Source: Lycium barbarum (lineage: Eukaryota > Streptophyta > Magnoliopsida > Solanales > Solanaceae). From it: a stretch of DNA of 64,000 nt. The translations under genes were made by a program, and so were the position numbers. The notes beneath the pieces were generated by a model that ran no database searches, was not told the DNA's origin, and saw only the letters and a list, made by a program, of their open reading frames with translations. The stretch covers positions 54,279,821 through 54,343,820 of the forward strand of contig NC_083346.1 of the NCBI RefSeq assembly GCF_019175385.1. Reading direction: 5' to 3'. Positions 25,589 to 38,822 of the stretch are shown here, piece by piece (position 1 is the first letter of the stretch; every line of letters begins with the position of its first letter).

Positions 25589-28500
25589 TTAATAATGACA
25601 TACATAATTCATTTTATCAATCAACACAACAAACTGAAAAAAAATTAGATTACCTGTGGACGTCGGGAACAAGTGAGGGTATCTCCTTTTCATCTCGTCC
25701 TCCGCCTCCCAAGTCATCTCCTCCCGATTATTGTTGCGCCACAGGACTTTGACGGAGGGCACTTCTTTAGTGCGTAGTCTCCGCACCTGTCGATCCAGAA
25801 TAGATACAGGCTGCTCGTCATAGGATAACTGCTCCGTCACCTGAATGTCATCAACTGGGAATATCCTGGAAGGATCACCAATACATTTCCGCAACATAGA
25901 CACATGAAACACCGGGTGTACGGCTTCCAAGTCGGATGATAAGTCTAGCTCGTAGGCGACCTCGCCTATCTTTCGAACGATCTGATACGGCCCAATGTAC
26001 CGGGGGCTAAACTTACCCTTTCTACCGAATCTCATGACACCCTTCATGGGCGACACCTTCAGGAATACCCAGTCGCCAATCTGGAACTCTAACGGTCGAC
26101 GTCGTCTATCTGCATAAGCTTTCTGTCGACTCTGAGCAACCAATAATCGTTCTCGAATAAGCTTTACCTTATCTACAGCTTCCTGGATCACATCTGGCCC
26201 AATCAGCTTAGTCTCGCCCATGTCAAACCAACCAATAGGAGATCTGCATTTCCTGCCATAAAGGGCCTCGTACGGAGCCATCTGGATGCTGGAGTGATAA
26301 CTGTTATTATAGGCAAACTCAATAAGCGGCAAATGATCATCCCAGCTGCCCCGAAAATCAATAACGCAGGCCCGCAACATATCTTCGAGCGTCTGAATAG
26401 TGCGCTCGGCCTGCCCGTCGGACTGAGGGTGAAAAGCTGTACTGAGGCTCACCTGAGTCCCTAATCCCTCCTGAAATGACCTCCAGAAATTTGCTGTAAA
26501 CTGGGTACCTCGGTCAGTAATAATAGATATAGGGACTCCGTGAAGTCTGACTATCTCTCTGATAAACAATCTGGCATAGTCCTCAGCCGAATAGGTAGTC
26601 CGAACCGGAAGGAAATGGGCTGATTTCGTCAGCCTGTCAACAATAACCCAAATAGAGTCGTACCTGCGTAGAGTACGCGGCAACCCAACAATGAAGTCCA
26701 TATTAATCATCTCCCATTTCCAGGCTGGAATTTCCATCTCCTGTAGCAGTCCACCGGGCTTCTGATGCTCGATCTTAACTTGCTGGCAGTTCGGGCACTG
26801 ACTAACAAACTCAGCAATGTCTTTCTTCATGCCGTCCCCTTCAATACAAACACCTGAGGTCCCGATACATTTTAGTGGAACCAGGATGAACAGAATACCG
26901 TGCATTATGGGCCTCGCCCATAATCTGCCGCCGTAAGCCCGCAACGTCCGGTACACAGAATCTACCGTCATATAATAATACTCTGTCAGGCGAGATCTCA
27001 AACTGAGTCTTTGCTTTATTAAGGGCCACATCTCTGTACTGAATCAAAAGAGGATCCTCGAACTGGCGCTGCTTTACCTCCTGAATAATAGATGACTCAG
27101 CAACTGGACGAACAGAAATCCCCGAATCTCCAGAATCTATCAAACAAACTCCGAGGCTGGCCAGTTGACGAATGTCACAAACCAAATCTTTCTTACCAGA
27201 CGGTACATCAGCCAAGCTGCCCATAGACTTGCGGCTAAGTGCATCCGCTACCATATTGGCTTTCCCCGGATGGTACAGAATATCAACGTCGTAATCCTTT
27301 AGTACCTCAAGCCATCTCCGCTGCCACAAATTTAGTTCCTTATGCTTAAAAATATACTGGAGACTTTTATGGTCCGTATAGATATCAGCATGGACCCCAT
27401 ATAAATAATGCCGCCAAATCTTCAAAGCATGAATCACCGCGGCCAACTCAAGATCATGAGTGGGATAGTTCTTCTGGTGCGGTCTGAGCTGCCGGGAAGC
27501 ATAGGCTATGACTCGACCATGCTGCATCAATACACAACCTATCCCAATACCAGAGGCGTCACAATAGACAACATACCCATTAGATCCCCCTGGAAGAGCC
27601 AAAACTGGTGCTGTAATCAATCTCTCCTTCAGCATCTGAAAGCTGCGCTCGCAGGCATCTGTCTACTGGAATTTTGCTGCTTTCTGGGTAAGCCTCGTCA
27701 GTGGTGCTGCAATAGAAGAGAAATCCTCCACGAACCTGCGATAATACCCAGCCAATCCCAGAAAACTGCGCACCTCTGTCGGAGTAGTAGGCTTGGGCCA
27801 ATTCTGCACAGCCTCAATCTTCTGCGTATCGACCCGAATGCCGTCTGCGCCGACAATATGGCCCAAGAATGCCACAGAAGTTAACCAAAATTCACATTTA
27901 GAGAATTTAGCATATAAATTCTGCCGACGGAGAACGCCAAGTACCGTCCTCAAATGATCTGAATGCTCCTCGGCTGATCGCGAGTAAATCAAGATATCAT
28001 CAATAAACACAATAACAAACATATCCAGAAAAGGCCGAAATACCCGGTTCATCAGATCCATAAATACCGCTGGAGCATTAGTCAGCCCGAAAGACATAAC
28101 TCTGAACTCATAATGCCCGTATCGGGTCCTGAAAGCAGTCTTCGGGATATCTGACTCCCGAACTCGCACCTGGTGATAACCTGAGCGCAGATCTATCTTC
28201 GAAAAATATTTAGCACCCTGCAGCTGATCAAACAAGTCATCAATCCGGGGGAGGGGATATTTATTCTTAATAGTCACCTTATTCAGCTGCCGGTAGTCGA
28301 TACACTTCCGCAGTGACCCGTCTTTCTTTCTGACAAACAACACCGGCGCTCCCCAGGGTGATGTGCTGGGTCTGATAAAACCCTTATCCAGCAAATCTTT
28401 CAGCTGCTCCTTCAACTCCTTCAACTCAGCTGGTGCCATCCTGTACGGAGGAATAGATATAGGCTGCGTATCCGGCATCAACTCGATAGTAAAATCAATC

Positions 28501-29114
28501 TCCCGCTCAGGCGGAAGGCCAGGAAGCTCGTCAGGAAATACATCTGGAAACTCACTGATGACCGGAACAGACTGAAGGGTAGGTACCTCCGCTGCAGTAT
28601 CGTGCACACGAACCAAATGATAGATATACCCCTTCTGGATCATCTTCTTAGCCTTGAGGGATGAAATAAACTTACCCCTCGGCGATGCTGTAGATCCGAA
28701 CCACTCTATGACTGGTTCCCCTGGAAACTGAAAACGGACTACCTTTTTCTGGCAGTCGACATTAGCATAACAAGAAGACAACCAGTCCATGCCCATAATG
28801 ACGTCAAACTCAAGCATATCTAACTCTATCGGATCAGCCTTAGTGCTACGATCATAAATGGTCACAGAACAATCTCTATAGATCTGTCTTGCTATAACAA
28901 AATCCCCAACTGGCGTAGCTACCTCAAACGGCTCTATAGGCTCAGACACTATCCCAATTTTACTAGCAACAAGCGGGGAGATATATGATAAAGTAGAGCC
29001 AGGGTCAATCAATGCATATACAGATCTGGAGAAAACCAGCAATGTACCTGTGACGACGTTTGGCGAAGCCTCCTGATCCTGGCGGCTGGCCAAAGCATAT
29101 ATGCGGTTCGAGGG
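25589..29114 (-). pseudogene. pol of chromovirus B, unit 1 (protease to chromodomain)
   Basis: It lacks gag; the frame begins near [14 protein letters not shown] of the protease region (29093 is the first Met). Visible are protease IDPGS, RT with YPLPRIDD and FIDD, RNase H YCDASG, integrase zinc domain with an intact second CPNC, core with TDRGTQFT and [16 protein letters not shown], and a complete chromodomain ([21 protein letters not shown]). A TAG at 27663-27665 replaces the Trp codon of KFQWTDAC. A one-base insertion near 26838 shifts the frame between YW and DGMKK. The stop is shared with unit 2 but the frameshift is not, so the stop came before the duplication and the frameshift after it. 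Confidence 0.93.
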
Positions 29115-30643
29115 ATGTAAAGCTCCCCACTTCTTCGTTTGGCATGTCTTAGTATGTTAGGTTGATATCGGAACCCCCAGAGTAATTCTGCTCCTCGAAA
29201 CCTGATCTATAGAATGGCTACTATTCATTCAATCCAATTGAAGCCTAATGACCCTATTTCGGCTAGAATGCAATCAATCGTCCGAAACCTATGGAAATGT
29301 GATCGGGTCACTTTGAAATCCTTATGTATGATCCCATAGACCCTAAATGTCCATAAATTATGTTTTCCACCTCGACTTGACCCGAGGTGGGCCCGCAAAT
29401 CCCGAGAAGCCTTATTTGTCCTATCGGGCTCTCTTTTTGGATAAAATTCGATATGGAATCTTCGATTTTGAAACTTCCCTCTATGAAATATGTTTTGATC
29501 ATTATGATATGTTAAGCTATGTTTTGAGCCATACGTACCACTTTGGGAAACATTTTGTGAAATGAAAATTTGTACTAGTTAATTTTCGACTATTTTGGTT
29601 AATGAAATGACTTATGAAATCCTCAAATTTTGAAAGGTTATTTTGAATATACAAATTGCATTGTTTGCTCACGACTCCGCTCGTGCCTTATTTTGACTTC
29701 GTTCACCGGTTCCCGGGCCGGTTATGATTCGTGCGCCCTATGATGATTCGGCCGTGTGCTGTGTTACGGTTCCCTGAGGCCTCGCTATAGGGCCGGGTTC
29801 CGTTTGGAGTTATGCGGTGATATGGATGGTGACGCGATACGCTCACATATGTGTGTTCGGGGATGTACGGAGATTTGAAACCTTCTGGTGTTATGCTGTG
29901 TGTGGCACCAGCGTCGGAGTGGGGACCACGTTCTTGGGCGTTGCATGATTTTGTTTGCATTATATATATATATGATTTTGATACAAGATTTTGATACTCC
30001 GTTCGGACTCCTCTTTTGTATCTTATTTGCTTTCAGTTGTGGCCTATATTTCTGTACTCCGTGCTTTACATACTCAGTACATATTTCGTACTGACCCCCT
30101 TTCTTCGGGGGCTGCGTTTCATGCCCGCAGGTACAGACGCCGGTGATCCACCGTTGTAGGCCTTATCTTCTGCTATTTCGGAGTACTCCTCTTTGATTCG
30201 GAGCCCACTTTTGGTACATACATATTTTGCTATGTATATACTTTTGTACATTTGACTATTTGGGTACGGCGGGGCCCTGTCTCGCCATATGTCTTTGTTT
30301 GGATTCGTAGAGGCCTGTAGTCATGTATGTGGGGCGAGGGTCCTATATGTATTCGTATGCTTTTGATATTTGGTCTTAATGCGGTCCGTTGTTATGGTGG
30401 CCCTAAATGGCCCTTATGTTTATATTTGCACTTATGACCGGCGATGGATATTCCGCCGCTTCTTTCTAATTTGATATGATATTTTGATGCACGCGACCGC
30501 TTAAGACAGATTTTGATATAATTATGTTTGAAATGGCTTTTATGAAATTTTGAAATAAGTTTGGTTTTGATAAATGAATATGCAATTTGGTCTGGGTACC
30601 CAAGTAGAGTGCCAGTCGCGGCCCACGGGGCTGGGTCGTGACA
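29115..30643 (+). repeat. Truncated copy of the A 3' LTR (duplication product)
   Basis: It starts abruptly at ATGTAAAGC in mid-LTR and runs to GTGACA. It is followed by the same GTTGG and Z sequence as the original at 20650. It is not a separate insertion but part of unit 2. The small frames it contains (for example 29888-30094) are the same chance frames as in the A LTR. Confidence 0.9.
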
Positions 30644-32599
30644 GTTGGGGTACTGCAAGTATATAGTTGAAGGTTGTATGTGTTGTTATAGTTTTTACAG
30701 ACTTGAGAAAGTAAGGAAAACGGAGGATATGCTGTCCGATTTTACATACAACGAGCTTGCCTCTCGACAAGGAATTTTCGAACTACTCGTAATTAATGTT
30801 AGTACCCTCACTGTTGGTTGTAGACTTAAGCATGAAGGAGTCTTATTACGGCTTGATACATCGTGGTTCGATATTAGATTTGTTAAGGCACCTTCTTTCT
30901 TTCTTTTGGCATGATTCCGAATGAACGAAACGTAAATGAACGATATTCATAAACGACTCTACTCTTAGTAGTTTAGAAGCTCATGTTCATTGTCTTCCAT
31001 GATGTATATCTGATCCGTGCTACATTGATATTTGATTCCTAATGTATTGTATGTAGATGGTATTTTTTGCCTCTTATGACATCATATTTTGACAAGTTAG
31101 CTCACATAAAATGTTCAGAGGTTTACCGATCTTACGTCCCTCTGAACGGTTCAGAATGTTATTTCACGAATCTATCATGCTTTATATGTGTATATTTATA
31201 TGTATATGTATATATATATCTTTCTCATGAGACCGAGCCGCTCTATAGTCGGCCGGGTACGGCATCTATTGTGCACACTACTGCAGTTGGGTACGTTATG
31301 ATGATGTTAGGCCCAACAAGCGGCTCGATGATTGTTGCATCCTGTGTTTTCGTGAGTTAGAAAGCGTTCAAGTTAGACGACATAAGTAGCAGAAAATGAG
31401 GTTATCCCCAAGCTTATAGGTGGTTAGAATAATAGTACGGATATATCATAAGTATTAGAAGTTAAACAAATTGAAGAAAATAAGTTTCGTCAAGCTTCGA
31501 CATTTACTTGAATGAAATACGGTCCAAATTATAATACCCTGTATTTTCGAACTCGGAAATTGAACCGTCCAACATGAGCAAACTTACCCGATCCCGGAGG
31601 ATTTGGTCATATTCAAGTATGCAAATAAAGGGCTCGTTGTATAAGGCGATGAAGTTCCAAAATGAAACGACTCAAAAATGGGACGACGATAGTTGGAAAT
31701 AATATTTTGGGATGTGCATAAAGAGGTTATGGACTAGTGATGTATCAGATGATCATGATAATGAACATATAAAGTGTGTTAAAGATAATTACTATTTAAG
31801 TGAATTGAGATCAAGAAATTAATTATGCACACAATTGGTTTTATATGGACAGTAGCATTAATTAATTAATTAATGGATAAGTGTTGTAAAACACTTCCAT
31901 GTGCTACATGGGAAAAGAGCATATTGTGACAAACTTTTTTTTAGTTTTTGGTGGCATCTTTTGCACAAAATAGTTGTCCAGAGTTATAAAAAGACAAGTG
32001 GGCCCCATATTCCATATAGTGGAGAAATACATAATCATCTTTGTGTACTAAACTTATCATTTTGAATGCATAAGAATTGTGGTTGTTTAAATTGAAAATC
32101 AGGAGGCAACAACGTATTTTAGTGTATAAATACACATATATCAATGTTATTCCATGAATAGATATACACAGTAACATTAACCAATTTTGTTACTATTTTC
32201 GCTCACCACTTCAATCTCGTTGTTAAGTCTTGTCGTGTTGTTGAATCCGGGCTTCTTCTAAGTGAAGTAAGGTGGAAGAAGAGTAGTTCTTGACATATAA
32301 GGTATGAATTCTCCTCTCCTAAATATATTTAAGTTCAGGTCATAGCTAAATTGTGATATGAGAAATTTAGAATTTATAGCGGGGAATCGTATAAATTGTT
32401 GTTGTTGTTGTCGTGGCGGTTGTTTGATGTGGTTCTTGTGATGAATATTGGGCTAGATATCATGTAAATTTGTTATATATATGCTGTCCATGTTATTGTT
32501 GTGTTAAAATTAGGGAAGAAGATAGGGGAAAAGGGGTGGTTATTTGTTGCAAACCGAGCTTACTGCTGGTCGTGTTTGGTACTAGTTTTGTTAATTGAC
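30644..32599 (+). repeat. Duplicated old LTR sequence (Z/H), unit 2
   Basis: Copy of 20651-22606 with few changes. It includes an ATTAATTAATTAATTAA run (about 31858) and a GTTGTTGTTGTTG run (about 32397). No gene is visible. Confidence 0.85.
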
Positions 32600-35499
32600 T
32601 GTCACGACCCAGCCCCGTGGGCCGCGACTGGCACCCTACTTGGGTACCCAGACCAAATTACGTATTCATTGCCAAATCGAAACTTATTTCAGAATTTCAT
32701 AAAAATCATATCAAACATAACTTATCGAAATATGTCTTAAGCGGTCGCACAAATCAAATACAAACTGAGCGGCGAAATAGACATCGCCGGTCAAAAGTGC
32801 AAACATAAGCATAAGGGCCATTTGGGGCCATCATAACAAGCAGACCGCTTTAAGACCAGAAAACGAAATCAAACTAACATATACAGGACCCTCACCCCAC
32901 ATATATGACTACAAGCCTCTACGAATTCAAAACAAAGACATATGGCGAGACAGGGCCCCGCCGTACCCAAATAGTCAAATGTACAGAATATATACAAAGC
33001 AAAAGGAGTCTGTACCAAAAGTGGACTCCGGATCAAAGAGGAGTACTCCGGAACGGCAAAAAGTGAAGCCTACTGTGGAGGATCACCAATGTCTGTACCT
33101 GCGGGCATAAAACGCAGCCCCCGAAGAAAGGGGGTCAGTACGAAATATGTACTGAGTATGTAAAGCACGGAGTACAGAAATATGGATCAAAACTGAAAGC
33201 AAATCAGATAACAAAATGGAATACAAATCGGTATGTCAAAATCCGTATCAAAATCATATACGTATATATAATGCAAACGAAATCATGCAAACGCTTAGGA
33301 ACGTGGTCGCCACTCCGACGCTGGCGCCACACACAGCATAACACCAGAAGGTTTCAAATCTCCGTACATCCCCGAACACAAACATAATCATAGGTGAGCG
33401 TATCGCATCACGAGCCATATCACAGCATAACTCCAAACGGAACCCGGCCCTATGGCGAAGCCTCGGGAACCGTAACACAGCATACGGCCAAATTATTATA
33501 AGGCGCACGAATCATAACCGGCCCGGGAACCGGTGAACGAAGTCATAATAAGGCACGAGCAGAGTCGTGAGCAAACAAATGCAAATCATACTTGAAAATA
33601 GTCTTTCAAAACAGAGTAATCCCATAAGTCATTTCATAATACAAAATAATCGGATACTTAGTCGATATAAGGTTTCGTTTCACAAAACGTTTCCAAAGTA
33701 GTACGTATAGCTCAAAACGTAACTTAGCGTATCGTAATATTCAAAACATATCCCGTAGGAGGAAGTTCCGAAATCGAAAGTATCATTTCGAACTTTATTT
33801 CAAAGGACAGCCCAATAAGACAAATAGGGCGTCTCGGGGTTAGCGGGCCCACCTCGAGTCAAATTGAGGTGGCGAACACATTTTACGAATATTTATATGC
33901 CAAAGGTCATACATCATCATTTCTAAGTTACCCGACCACATTTCGATAGGTTTCGGACGAGTGGTGGCTTTCTAGCCAAAATAGAGCCCTTAGGCTTCAA
34001 TTGAATTGAATGAATAGTAACTCTTCTGTGGATCGGGTTTCGAGGAGCAGAGATGCTCCGGAAGTTCTCATATTTGCCTATCATACTAAGATATGTCAAA
34101 CGAAGAAGTGGGAATCTTTACATACCTTACAGACGTCGTATGCTCTCCCAAAAGTCAAGTCCCGTTTCGCCCGAAATCTGCAAATGGTCAAAGTTACCAA
34201 TTGAGACTCTTAGGCCTAAAAAAATGCCTTTAACTTCATTCTTGCCTAACGAAATTTCGGCAGCATTTCCCCTATAAATCTAACATCCCCGAGGCTTAGC
34301 TCGGCTCAGAATACATCAACAACAACAACCCAAACATCATCAAACAATATAAACCATATTCAAACTTCAAAAGTCTACCTTACTACGCAAGTTGGAAATC
34401 TTTCATTCAAACTTCAAAATTCCAAATCTATATCCATATTATTGTATTCATTTACTCATTCAAGATTATGCCATCACATTCCAAATACATTCCAAGCCAT
34501 ACACGAAATTGCCCAAAATCCATTACTTTCCATAATTCTTTCAAAACACCAAAAGTCACGACGAACATTCTAACTTGCGTCGTTTCATTCCGAATTCATT
34601 AACATCATTATAAATTCATATTTAAAGTCTTTAGCACTCTAAATATACAATGATATACATAATGATACCGAAGGTATACGCTTTCCGATAATATCCGAAA
34701 TCATTTTCCAACGCCAATTTAATTCATCAATCAATCATTTACGACACAAGGATCACAACAACACATTATACCAACTAACAAGATCAATTCACCTCACTTT
34801 CTCCTCCCTATGGCTCACGGCCAACACACAATATACACACACACCCACGACTTTCTATTTACATCAAAGTTACGGGATTCTCCTCTATTCCCAATCTTTA
34901 ACATATTCATATCAATTCTATAACATTAAAGGGGCAAAATTCTTACCTTTTCTTGAAAACCCGACTTGTCATAAACGAGGTTCTTGTGCCAAACTAATTA
35001 TACCCCGTTGAAGAGGGCCTTGAGTACTTCACAACTATGTAGAAATTGAGATTTTTGGATCAATAACAAAGCTTGGATAATTTTTTTTCTCCTCTCCTTG
35101 CCTTCGGCCGAACCCTCTTTTGTGGTGTTCTTTGAATTTTTGTTCTATTTTCTTGATAATTATCAAGTGTACATGATATATATCCTTTTAAGAGTCATGT
35201 GCTATGCACATGACATCAACATAATGGGTTTGGCCCTTGCTAAGGCCGGCCACCCTAATCCCTTGGGCCTAAACTTTGTGTCATATTTTCCTTGGCCCAA
35301 TTCTCGAAAAGTGCCATTTTGTAATTCCCGGAACTAATTTCCGAAATTCCAAATTTATCCTCGGCCTTCCCCGAGGTCTTAACATTAATAATTCCATAAC
35401 CAACATAGTCACATTCACTAAAATCAAAATATGTCCTTATAACACACAAATCGTAATTATTTCCCGATTTCCAACTATACGAACACACGGGACATAACA
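32600..35499 (-). repeat. 3' LTR of element B (unit 2)
   Basis: Copy of 22607-25506. The palindrome region near 34250 differs from unit 1 (AACGAAATTTCGG against ACCAAAATTTCGG), one of the clearer differences between units. The polypurine tract follows at 35500-35535. Confidence 0.9.
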
Positions 35500-35581
35500 T
35501 TCTCCCCCCCTTAAGAACATTCGTCCCCGAATGTTAAATTAATCTTATAAGGTCTTATGATCAAGGCAGGAGTGTCCCTTT

Positions 35582-38500
35582 TTAATAATGACATACATAA
35601 TTCATTTTATCAATCAACACAACAAACTGAAAAAAAATTAGATTACCTGTGGACGTCGGGAACAAGTGAGGGTATCTCCTTTTCATCTCGTCCTCCGCCT
35701 CCCAAGTCATCTCCTCCCGATTATTGTTGCGCCACAGGACTTTGACGGAGGGCACTTCTTTAGTGCGTAGTCTCCGCACCTGTCGATCCAGAATAGATAC
35801 AGGCTGCTCGTCATAGGATAACTGCTCCGTCACCTGAATGTCATCAACTGGGAATATCCTGGAAGGATCACCAATACATTTCCGCAACATAGACACATGA
35901 AACACCGGGTGTACGGCTTCCAAGTCGGATGGTAAGTCTAGCTCGTAGGCGACCTCGCCTATCTTTCGAACGATCTGATACGGCCCAATGTACCGGGGGC
36001 TCAACTTACCCTTTCTATCGAATCTCATGACACCCTTCATGGGCGACACCTTCAGGAATACCCAGTCGCCAATCTGGAACTCTAACGGTCGACGTCGTCT
36101 ATCTGCATAAGCTTTCTGTCGACTCTGAGCAACCAATAATCGTTCTCGAATAAGCTTTACCTTATCTACAACTTCCTGGATCACATCTGGCCCAATCAGC
36201 TTAGTCTCGCCCACGTCAAACCAACCAATAGGAGATCTGCATTTCCTGCCATAAAGGGCCTCGTACGGAGCCATCTGGATGCTGGAGTGATAACTGTTAT
36301 TATAGGCAAACTCAATAAGCGGCAAATGATCATCCCAGCTGCCCCGAAAATCAATAACGCAGGCCCGCAACATATCTTCGAGCGTCTGAATAGTGCGCTC
36401 GGCCTGTCCGTCGGACTGAGGGTGAAAAGCTGTACTGAGGCTCACCTGAGTCCCTAATCCCTCCTGAAATGACCTCCAGAAATTTGCTGTAAACTGGGTA
36501 CCTCGGTCAGTAATAATAGATATAGGGACTCCGTGAAGTCTGACTATCTCTCTGATATACAATCTGGCATAGTCCTCAGCCGAATAGGTAGTCCGAACCG
36601 GAAGGAAATGGGCTGATTTCGTCAGCCTGTCAACAATAACCCAAATAGAGTCGTACCTGCGTAGAGTACGCGGCAACCCAACAATGAAGTCCATATTAAT
36701 CATCTCCCATTTCCAGGCTGGAATTTCGATCTCCTGTAGCAGTCCACCGGGCTTCTGATGCTCGATCTTAACTTGCTGGCAGTTCGGGCATTGACTAACA
36801 AACTCAGCAATGTCTTTCTTCATGCCGTCCCACCAATACAAACACCTGAGGTCCCGATACATTTTAGTGGAACCAGGATGAACAGAATACCGTGCATTAT
36901 GGGCCTCGCCCATAATCTGCCGCCGTAAGCCCGCAACGTCCGGTACACAAAATCTGCCGTCATATAATAATACTCCGTCAGGCGAGATCTCAAACTGAGT
37001 CTTTGCTTTATTAAGGGCCACATCTCTGTACTGAATCAAAAGAGGATCCTCGAACTGGCGCTGTTTTACCTCCTGAATAATAGATGACTCAGCAACTGGA
37101 CGGACAGAAATCCCCGAATCTCCAGAATCTATCAAACAAACTCCGAGGCTGGCCAGTTGACGAATGTCACAAACCAAATCTTTCTTACCAGACGGTACAT
37201 CAGCCAAGCTGCCCATAGACTTGCGGCTAAGTGCATCCGCTACCATATTGGCTTTCCCCGGATGGTACAGAATATCAACGTCGTAATCCTTTAGTAGCTC
37301 AAGCCATCTCCGCTGCCACAAATTTAGTTCCTTATGCTTAAAAATATACTGGAGACTTTTATGGTCCGTATAGATATCAGCATGGACCCCATATAAATAA
37401 TGCCGCCAAATCTTCAAAGCATGAATCACCGCGGCCAACTCAAGATCATGAGTGGGATAGTTCTTCTGGTGCGGTCTGAGCTGCCGGGAAGCATAGGCTA
37501 TGACTCGACCATGCTGCATCAATACACAACCTATCCCAATACCAGAGGCGTCACAATAGACAACATATCCATCAGATCCCTCTGGAAGAGCCAAAACTGG
37601 TGCTGTAATCAATCTCTCCTTCAGCATCTGAAAACTGCGCTCGCAGGCATCTGTCTACTGGAATTTTGCTGCTTTCTGGGTAAGCCTCGTCAGTGGTGCT
37701 GCAATAGAAGAGAAATCCTCCACGAACCTGCGATAATACCCAGCCAATCCCAGAAAACTGCGCACCTCTGTCGGAGTAGTAGGCCTGGGCCAATTCTGCA
37801 CAGCCTCAATCTTCTGCGTATCGACCCGAATGCCGTCTGCGCCGACAATATGGCCCAAGAATGCCACAGAAGTTAACCAAAATTCACATTTAGAGAATTT
37901 AGCATATAAATTCTGCTGACGGAAAACGCCAAGTACCGTCCTCAAATGATCTGAATGCTCCTCGGCTGATCGCGAGTAAATCAAGATATCATCAATAAAC
38001 ACAATAACAAACATATCCAGAAAAGGCCGAAATACCCGGTTCATCAGATCCATAAATACCGCTGGAGCATTAGTCAGCCCGAAAGACATAACTCTGAACT
38101 CATAATGCCCGTATCGGGTCCTGAAAGCAGTCTTCGGGATATCTGACTCCCGAACTCGAACCTGGTGATAACCTGAGCGCAGATCTATCTTCGAAAAATA
38201 TTTAGCACCCTGCAGCTGATCAAACAAGTCATCAATCCGGGGGAGGGGATATTTATTCTTAATAGTCACCTTATTCAGCTGCCGGTAGTCGATACACTTC
38301 CGCAGTGACCCGTCTTTCTTTCTGACAAACAACACCGGCGCTCCCCAGGGTGATGTGCTGGGTCTGATAAAACCCTTATCCAGCAAATCTTTCAGCTGCT
38401 CCTTCAACTCCTTCAACTCAGCTGGTGCCATCCTGTACGGAGGAATAGATATAGGCTGCGTATCCGGCATCAACTCGATAGTAAAATCAATCTCCCGCTC

Positions 38501-38822
38501 AGGCGGAAGGCCAGGAAGCTCGTCAGGAAATACATCTGGAAACTCACTGACGACCGGAACAGACTGAAGGGTAGGTACCTCCGCTGCAGTATCGTGCACA
38601 CGAACCAAATGATAGATATACCCCTTCTGGATCATCTTCTTAGCCTTGAGGTATGAAATAAACTTACCCCTCGGCGATGCTGTAGATCCGAACCACTCTA
38701 TGACTGGTTCCCCTGGAAACTGAAAACGGACTACCTTTTGCTGGCAGTCGACATTAGCATAACAGGAAGACAACCAGTCCATACCCATAATAACGTCAAA
38801 CTCAAGCATGTCTAACTCTATC
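35582..38822 (-). pseudogene. pol of chromovirus B, unit 2, single internal stop
   Basis: The same frame as in unit 1 but without the frameshift: the long frame 37627-35582 covers RNase H, the full integrase with both zinc His and both Cys (CPNCQQ), GPYQI and chromodomain. Upstream, in the same frame and behind the shared TAG at 37655-37657, lies RT with FIDD back to the end of the protease region (38824). The protease active site is lost at the 38822 junction. This is the best preserved RNase H-integrase-chromodomain sequence in the window. A change to MRFDRKGK just before the GPY motif is specific to this copy (G to D). Confidence 0.93.

Larger units (their letters stand above)
19122..29114 (+). 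repeat. Tandem segmental duplication, unit 1 (about 9.99 kb)
   Basis: It contains the end of A's 3' LTR, old LTR sequence, and inverted element B up to its protease region. It repeats at a constant offset of 9,993 bases (9,992 beyond the one-base indel near 26838) with only scattered single-base differences. The junction at 29114/29115 joins B's inverted protease-proximal sequence to mid-LTR sequence of A with at most one shared base. Confidence 0.9.
22607..29114 (-). mobile_element. Chromovirus B, minus strand, 5'-truncated (unit 1 copy)
   Basis: Reading the minus strand: pol from the protease region (29093), RT, RNase H, integrase and chromodomain to 25589, polypurine tract at 25507-25520, then a 2.9-kb 3' LTR (25506 down to 22607). 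Gag, leader and 5' LTR are absent because the duplication junction cuts it at 29114. B is of the same family as A but clearly diverged in the LTR. The two face each other tail to tail across a 1,956-bp spacer. Confidence 0.9.
29115..38822 (+). repeat. Tandem segmental duplication, unit 2
   Basis: Copy of 19122-28830. It repeats the truncated A 3' LTR (29115-30643), the Z/H LTR sequence (30644-32599), the B LTR (32600-35499) and B pol. It stops at 38822, about 284 bp earlier than unit 1, where it is joined to a separate LTR fragment. Differences from unit 1 are scattered substitutions such as TTGTTCT/TTGTCCT near 29420 and TTGTTCC/TTGTTAA near 32224. Confidence 0.9.

Noticed and set aside
19315..34277. 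Pairs of identical small frames repeated at an offset of 9,993 as conserved genes
   Set aside because: They are identical because of the segmental duplication; they lie in LTR sequence on both strands and are no evidence of selection.
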